A stretch of 64,000 nucleotides of DNA from Marivita sp030148515 (GTDB taxonomy: Bacteria; Pseudomonadota; Alphaproteobacteria; Rhodobacterales; Rhodobacteraceae): the NCBI RefSeq assembly GCF_048006345.1, contig NZ_CP180351.1, positions 1,116,001 through 1,180,000 on the forward strand, read 5' to 3'. The position numbers were made by a program, and so were the translations under genes. The stretch's first letter is position 1. Each line of letters begins with the position of its first letter. The notes under the pieces were generated by a model, which had not been told where the DNA came from, searched no databases, and was given only the letters and a program-made list of their open reading frames with translations. Shown here piece by piece: positions 59,867-64,000 of this stretch.

Positions 59867-60451
59867 TCAGAAGCGGAAGCTGCCCCGGATCGACACCGTA
59901 TCCGCATCGACATCGACGCCTGTCCCGTCGAAATCGTCAAAGCGGTGGGCCAGGTATTCCCCACCCACGGTGAACTGCTCGGTCACTTTGTATTCGACAC
60001 CCAGACCGCCAACGAAGCCGGTATCATCGCCGATATTGGTGTTCAGCTGTGCCGCACCGACGGTGGCATAAACCAATGTCTGGCCAAGGTCGTAGCCGCC
60101 ACGGACCTTCGCACGCAGGATGTCGTCGACCTCGATCCCGCCCAACTGGATGTCTTCGCCGGTCTGGTAATCGAGTTCACCACCAACAACGAATTGACCG
60201 AAGTCATAGTCATAGCCACCGAAGACGCCATAGACCGCTTCGCTGTCGTCAAGACCGCCGTCGGCCTCAGCAGACAGGTTGCCAAAGCTCAGACCGCCAT
60301 AGGCACCTGTCCAGTCGCCCCCCATCGGGGCCGGAGCCACAGTGACGGGTTCCACGATCATCGGCTCCACAGGGGCCGGATCGGCGCTGCCTGCATAAGC
60401 GGAGGTTGCTGCTGTGGCCACAAGGGCCGTTCCAAGCAGAATGCGTTTCAT
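59867..60451 (-). CDS. Outer-membrane beta-barrel porin-like protein
   Basis: A 194-residue protein with a signal peptide (MKRILLGTALVATAATSAYA) and a Pro/Val-rich linker, then an eight-strand beta barrel (OMP_b-brl type) with alternating hydrophobic residues (GGDWTGAYGGLSFGN, YGVFGGYDYDFGQFVVGGEL, SIRGSFRF) and a C-terminal Phe that fits the outer-membrane signal. AAGGAA precedes the ATG at 60451. The gene is monocistronic. Confidence 0.85.
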   Translation of the reverse strand: MKRILLGTALVATAATSAYAGSADPAPVEPMIVEPVTVAPAPMGGDWTGAYGGLSFGNLSAEADGGLDDSEAVYGVFGGYDYDFGQFVVGGELDYQTGEDIQLGGIEVDDILRAKVRGGYDLGQTLVYATVGAAQLNTNIGDDTGFVGGLGVEYKVTEQFTVGGEYLAHRFDDFDGTGVDVDADTVSIRGSFRF

Positions 60452-60768
60452 GAGAGTTCCTTTCTCGTTTGCCTCATTGATCACGGCAGGCGCAGATGCG
60501 TCCTGCCGTGCTGTTGTCTCAACGTCGGCACCCTTGATCGCGTTTCAACGTCATGGGCAGAGCTTTCTTCAAACGGGCGGTTTTCCGGCCAAAGCCCGCC
60601 CAAAAAGCCCATGCCGTCAGTGCTTTATTGCCGGTTCCCTGTCACTCTCTCGTGAGGAACCTGTGGGGGCTGAACGGCAACACCCATATCACCGGGCTTT
60701 TTTGCTGGCCTTCCTTGACGGTCCCTTGTAACCCCCGGCCAACTCTTCCCTGTACGAGACAAAGATTC
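60452..60768. other. Divergent intergenic region between the OMP gene and typA
   Basis: 317 bases without a credible gene. It holds a hairpin CACGGCAGG (60482-60490) with CCTGCCGTG (60502-60510), a perfect 9-base stem 30-60 bases upstream of the outer-membrane protein start, probably in its leader. The rest must contain both promoters; I found no strong -35/-10 match. A frame open from 60553 into typA is not typA sequence. Confidence 0.4.
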
Positions 60769-62595
60769 ATGGACCTTCGCAACATTGCGATCATCGCTCA
60801 CGTTGACCACGGCAAGACGACGCTGGTTGACGAACTGCTGAAACAATCGGGCGCGTTCCGCGCCAACCAGGCTGTCGCCGAACGCGCAATGGACAGCAAC
60901 GACCTCGAACGCGAACGCGGCATCACCATTCTGGCCAAGGCAACTTCGGTTGAATGGAAAGGCACGCGCATCAACATCGTCGACACTCCCGGTCACGCCG
61001 ATTTCGGCGGTGAGGTGGAGCGCATCCTGTCGATGGTTGACGGCGTTGTTCTGCTTGTGGACGCCGCCGAAGGCCCGATGCCGCAGACAAAATTCGTGAC
61101 CTCCAAGGCGCTGGCGCTTGGTCTGCGTCCCATCGTGGTGCTGAACAAAGTCGACAAGCCCGACGCTGAACCCGACCGCGCGCTGGACGAGTGTTTTGAC
61201 CTCTTTGCCAACCTTGACGCCAACGAGGACCAGCTTGATTTCCCGCACATGTACGCCTCGGGCCGTTCCGGCTGGGCCGACACCACGCTTGAAGGTCCAC
61301 GCAAGAACCTCGATGCTCTGTTCAAGCTGATCGTCGACCACGTGCCTGCACCCAAGCAGATCAAGCACCAGAATGACGATTTCCGCATGCTGGCCACCAC
61401 GCTGGGCTCCGACCCGTTTGTGGGCCGCATCCTGACCGGCCGCGTTGAGTCCGGCCGTCTCAAGGTGGGTGCCACGGTTCAGGCGCTCAGCCGTGTGGGT
61501 CAGAAGATCGAACAGTTCCGTGTCACCAAGATTCAGGCGTTCCGTGGCCTTGGCATGCAGGACATCGAAGAGGCGTTGGCGGGCGACATCGTCAGCATCG
61601 CGGGCATGTCAAAGGCCACCGTGGCCGACACGATCTGTGCGCTGGCTGTGGAAGAACCGCTTGAAGCGCAGCCGATTGATCCGCCCACCATCACCGTCAC
61701 CTTTGGCATCAATGACAGCCCGCTTGCCGGTCGTGATGGCAAGAAGGTGCAATCCCGCGTGATCCGTGACCGTCTGATGAAAGAGGCGGAATCCAACGTC
61801 GCGATCAAGATCAAGGACACTCCCGGCGGCGAAGCCTTTGAGGTGTCGGGCCGTGGCGAACTCCAGATGGGTGTTCTGATTGAAAACATGCGCCGCGAAG
61901 GGTTCGAACTATCGATCTCGCGCCCGCAGGTCATCATGAAGGAAGACGAAAACGGCAAGCTGCTGGAACCCGTTGAAGAAGCGACCATCGACGTCGATGA
62001 TGACTATTCCGGTGCGGTGATCGAAAAGCTGACCGGCGCGCGCAAAGGCGAACTGGTCGAAATGCGCCCTGCCGGTGTTGGCAAGACCCGCATCATCGCC
62101 CATGTCCCGTCGCGCGGGTTGATCGGCTATCACGGTGAATTCCTGACCGACACGCGCGGCACGGGTGTTCTCAACCGCGTCTTCCACGGCTGGACCCCGC
62201 ACAAAGGCCCAATTCCGGGTCGGCGCGCAGGTGTTCTGATCTCGATGGAAAACGGTGTGTCGGTCGCTTATGCGCTTTGGAACCTCGAAGACCGTGGTCG
62301 TATGATGATCGGTGCGCAGGAAGCCGTCTACACAGGCATGATCATTGGCGAGCACAGCCGCGACAATGATCTGGAAGTGAACCCGCTCAAGGGTAAAAAG
62401 CTCACCAACGTCCGGGCGTCCGGCACCGACGAAGCCGTGCGCCTCACCACGCCGATCACGCTCTCGCTGGAAGAAGCCATCGCCTATATCAACGACGACG
62501 AACTGGTCGAAGTGACGCCCAACGCGATCCGTCTGCGCAAGCGCTACCTCGATCCGCACGAACGCAAGCGGATGTCCAAGACGCCCGGATCCTGA
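60769..62595 (+). CDS. typA: Translational GTPase TypA/BipA
   Basis: A 608-residue ribosome-associated GTPase. G1 AHVDHGKTTL (residues 9-18), switch 2 DTPGHADFGGE and G4 NKVDKPDA are visible; the C-terminal half has the TypA-specific ELVEMRPAGVGKTRIIAH and DTRGTGVLNRVFHGW. It acts on the ribosome in stress and low-temperature growth and in 50S assembly. The ATG at 60769 starts the family sequence directly. Its stop abuts the convergent MOSC gene stop with no spacer. Confidence 0.97.
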   Translation: MDLRNIAIIAHVDHGKTTLVDELLKQSGAFRANQAVAERAMDSNDLERERGITILAKATSVEWKGTRINIVDTPGHADFGGEVERILSMVDGVVLLVDAAEGPMPQTKFVTSKALALGLRPIVVLNKVDKPDAEPDRALDECFDLFANLDANEDQLDFPHMYASGRSGWADTTLEGPRKNLDALFKLIVDHVPAPKQIKHQNDDFRMLATTLGSDPFVGRILTGRVESGRLKVGATVQALSRVGQKIEQFRVTKIQAFRGLGMQDIEEALAGDIVSIAGMSKATVADTICALAVEEPLEAQPIDPPTITVTFGINDSPLAGRDGKKVQSRVIRDRLMKEAESNVAIKIKDTPGGEAFEVSGRGELQMGVLIENMRREGFELSISRPQVIMKEDENGKLLEPVEEATIDVDDDYSGAVIEKLTGARKGELVEMRPAGVGKTRIIAHVPSRGLIGYHGEFLTDTRGTGVLNRVFHGWTPHKGPIPGRRAGVLISMENGVSVAYALWNLEDRGRMMIGAQEAVYTGMIIGEHSRDNDLEVNPLKGKKLTNVRASGTDEAVRLTTPITLSLEEAIAYINDDELVEVTPNAIRLRKRYLDPHERKRMSKTPGS

Positions 62596-63075
62596 TTACG
62601 GGTCATGCTCCACAACGCAAACCGGGTCGCCAATTTTGGCGCGGCCCGGTTTCGCCACCTCCGCACACCAGCCACCATGGCCGCGCATCGCGCTGTAACC
62701 GCCATGTCCCAACGCGCCTTCCATCCGTGAACACGGCGCACAGACGGTTGTGATGCAAAGATGTGCGCTGCCGACCGAAATGACGGCACCGCGCAGCGCG
62801 GACAGATTCAGACCGGACACAACCAGATTGCGTCTGAGAATTTCCGGCGCAAGGCGCGCGTGCTTCGCAAGCGCGGCAATCACCGGGATATGTTCTGCCT
62901 GAATCAGGGTGACTGCGCGTTTTCCGGGCCGGGCGTGATCGCCGTCCAACCCATCAAGTGCGAATTCGACCTCGTTCAGAGAGACAAGATCGGCAAGCCG
63001 CGCGGGGCGCACGCCGATCCAATCCAGACATCCGTCCTGCGCATGGCGGGACATCAGGTCTTTGAGGGGGATCAC
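62596..63075 (-). CDS. MOSC-domain protein
   Basis: A 159-residue MOSC (molybdenum cofactor sulfurase C-terminal) protein. Typical pieces are WIGVRPARLADL, KRAVTLIQAEHIPVIAAL and the conserved Cys in CAPCSRMEGALG. MOSC domains bind sulfur-molybdenum cofactor intermediates or transfer sulfur to metal centres. The GTG at 63075 overlaps the stop of the DUF1330 gene (GTGA), giving a coupled pair. Confidence 0.85.
   Translation of the reverse strand: MIPLKDLMSRHAQDGCLDWIGVRPARLADLVSLNEVEFALDGLDGDHARPGKRAVTLIQAEHIPVIAALAKHARLAPEILRRNLVVSGLNLSALRGAVISVGSAHLCITTVCAPCSRMEGALGHGGYSAMRGHGGWCAEVAKPGRAKIGDPVCVVEHDP
62619..62652 (+). terminator. Terminator-like hairpin of typA inside the MOSC 3' coding end
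   Basis: AAACCGGG (62619-62626) and CCCGGTTT (62645-62652) pair, and CGCCAA (62628-62633) pairs with TTGGCG (62636-62641) inside them. The stem is at the 3' end of the convergent MOSC coding region because typA and that gene abut. There is no long T-run, so it may be only a weak terminator. Confidence 0.45.
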
Positions 63076-63359
63076 TCGGTGGTTTCGACGATCAGCAATT
63101 CCCGCTCGGACGCATCCCGCGCATGGTCGAGCGCCTTCTGGTACTCCGGGCTATTATAGCAGGCCTCTGCCGCTTCCACCGAGGGGAACTTGGCCACGAC
63201 ATTCCGCGGCCGTTCCTGCCCTTCAAGCTGCACATAGCGGCCACCACGGGCAATGAAGTGTCCACCATGTTTGGCAATCGCAGGACCGGCCAGCTCGGCA
63301 TATTTTGCGTAGGACTCGGGGTCCGTCACCGTGACATGGGCAATCCAGAGTGCGGGCAT
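63072..63359 (-). CDS. DUF1330-family protein
   Basis: A 95-residue ferredoxin-like dimeric alpha+beta barrel protein. The family pattern is present: MPALWIAHVTVTDPESYAKY at the start, GGHFIARGGRYVQLEG in the middle and FPSVEAAEACYNSPEYQKAL near the end. The function of DUF1330 proteins is unknown. It overlaps the MOSC gene by four bases and is three bases after alaS, so it may be transcribed with alaS. Confidence 0.88.
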   Translation of the reverse strand: MPALWIAHVTVTDPESYAKYAELAGPAIAKHGGHFIARGGRYVQLEGQERPRNVVAKFPSVEAAEACYNSPEYQKALDHARDASERELLIVETTE

Positions 63360-63362
63360 GGT

Positions 63363-64000
63363 TTATCCTCCCAAAACGGCTTCGGCGGCCTTGATCGCGG
63401 CGTCGGCATTCTCGGCCGAGGCACCACCGCCCTGCGCCATGTCCGGACGGCCACCGCCGCCCTTGCCACCCAATTCTGTCACAGCCGCTTTGACCAGATC
63501 AACTGCGGAAATGGCCCCAGTCAGATCCGAGGTCACGCCGGCCGCCACAGCCGCCTTGTCACCTGTGTCTGCGATCAAAAGAACCGCGCCCGACCCGATC
63601 CGTGATTTGTGCTCGTCGATCAGGGGGGGCAGGTCCTTGCCTGACACGCCCGACAGAACCTGTGCGAGGAACTTCACGCCGTTGATCTCGCGGGCCTCGG
63701 CGCCACCGCCCTGCCCCGAGCCACCGGCCATCGCCAGTTCGCGGCGCAACTGTGCCACCTCGTTCGACAGTGCCTTGCGCTCGTCCAGCAGCGCGCGCAC
63801 CCTTGCGGGCACGTCCGTGGCCTGCGCCTTCAGCTCCAGCGCCACTTCGGTCAGACGGTGATCCTGCTCGGACAGGTAGCGGAACGCATCCGCCCCGGTC
63901 AGCGCCTCGATCCGGCGGACACCCGCGCTGGATGCGGAATCGCCGAGCGTGACGAACACGCCGATGTCGCCCGTGCGCCGCACATGGGTACCTCCGCAAA
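63363..64000 (-). CDS. alaS: Alanyl-tRNA synthetase, C-terminal part (5' end outside window)
   Basis: The gene continues past the right edge. The visible part starts with CGGTHVRRTGDIGVF, the zinc-binding and editing motif of AlaRS, followed by the linker with VALELKAQATDVPARV and the DHHA1 domain (GGKGGGGRPDMAQGGG). About 212 of an expected 880 residues are present. AlaRS charges tRNA-Ala and edits Ser and Gly mischarging; the C-terminal domain helps dimerise. Confidence 0.96.
   Translation of the reverse strand, partial: CGGTHVRRTGDIGVFVTLGDSASSAGVRRIEALTGADAFRYLSEQDHRLTEVALELKAQATDVPARVRALLDERKALSNEVAQLRRELAMAGGSGQGGGAEAREINGVKFLAQVLSGVSGKDLPPLIDEHKSRIGSGAVLLIADTGDKAAVAAGVTSDLTGAISAVDLVKAAVTELGGKGGGGRPDMAQGGGASAENADAAIKAAEAVLGG

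Overview
The window is GC-rich alphaproteobacterial chromosome, most likely from the Rhodobacteraceae (Roseobacter group). The basis is gene content and order: an rpsB-tsf pair, an enlarged pstC/pstA pair, PAS_5 and DUF502 family genes, a LuxR solo, 3-hydroxybutyrate dehydrogenase beside a patatin, class II DAHP synthase and eukaryote-like NADP-isocitrate dehydrogenase. I see no insertion sequence, prophage, CRISPR array, rRNA or replication origin. One tRNA (Asn) is present. The first gene (N-formylglutamate amidohydrolase family) and the last (alaS) are cut by the window ends.

Layout. 1-7132: a probable catabolic island for a quaternary or N-methylated amine. It holds two amidohydrolase/deacylase genes, a GbcB/StcD-partner type reductase, a GbcA-like Rieske oxygenase, a StcD/DgcA-like flavoprotein and a divergent TetR gene broken by an in-frame TAA. 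7228-10285: tRNA-Asn, a metallo-beta-lactamase-fold hydrolase, an orphan EnvZ-like kinase and a thioesterase. 10289-20242: a FIST sensor, a large PAS hybrid kinase and a LuxR-type response regulator (resembling NosP/NahK systems), followed by a Liv-type ABC importer that contains an extra small periplasmic protein. 20499-26358: aldose-sugar-dehydrogenase-like protein, cation exporter, a secreted hypothetical, GlxA-type regulator, class II DAHP synthase and a PAS_5 protein. 26526-31937: yicC, gmk, gamma-carbonic anhydrase, HupE-like protein, rpsB and tsf.

32257-40864 holds a LuxR solo with altered ligand-pocket residues, then a Pho regulon locus: a three-repeat Pho box, pstS, an attenuating terminator, pstC-pstA-pstB-phoU-phoB, and a convergent phoR-like kinase that has no membrane segment. 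40861-46775: a Cys/Met-metabolism PLP enzyme, pseudouridine catabolism (psuK-psuG), a DUF502 membrane protein, a Ca/Na exchanger and a patatin. 46851-48071: 3-hydroxybutyrate dehydrogenase with TGC-rich nested palindromes in its promoter, and a SnoaL-like protein. 48125-48234 (minus strand) carries a strong candidate for an unannotated small RNA: near-consensus promoter, stem-loop and a perfect Rho-independent terminator with no ORF. 48314-60451: an orphan peptide-binding protein, an entericidin-like lipopeptide, an XRE-cupin regulator, acyl-CoA synthetase, FrnE-like DsbA, a minimal K+ channel, Bcr/CflA transporter, icd, a TPM-domain protein, a YitT-like protein, a non-pyrrolysine MttB homolog, an SMR transporter and an outer-membrane barrel. 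60769-64000: typA, MOSC and DUF1330 proteins, and the 3' part of alaS.

The items most worth following up are the small RNA at about 48125-48199, the nonsense-broken TetR next to the demethylation genes, the FIST/hybrid-kinase/regulator set beside the ABC importer, and the putative PhaR-like operator of the hydroxybutyrate dehydrogenase. Everything here was read by eye; family names rest on motif recognition and not on database searches.
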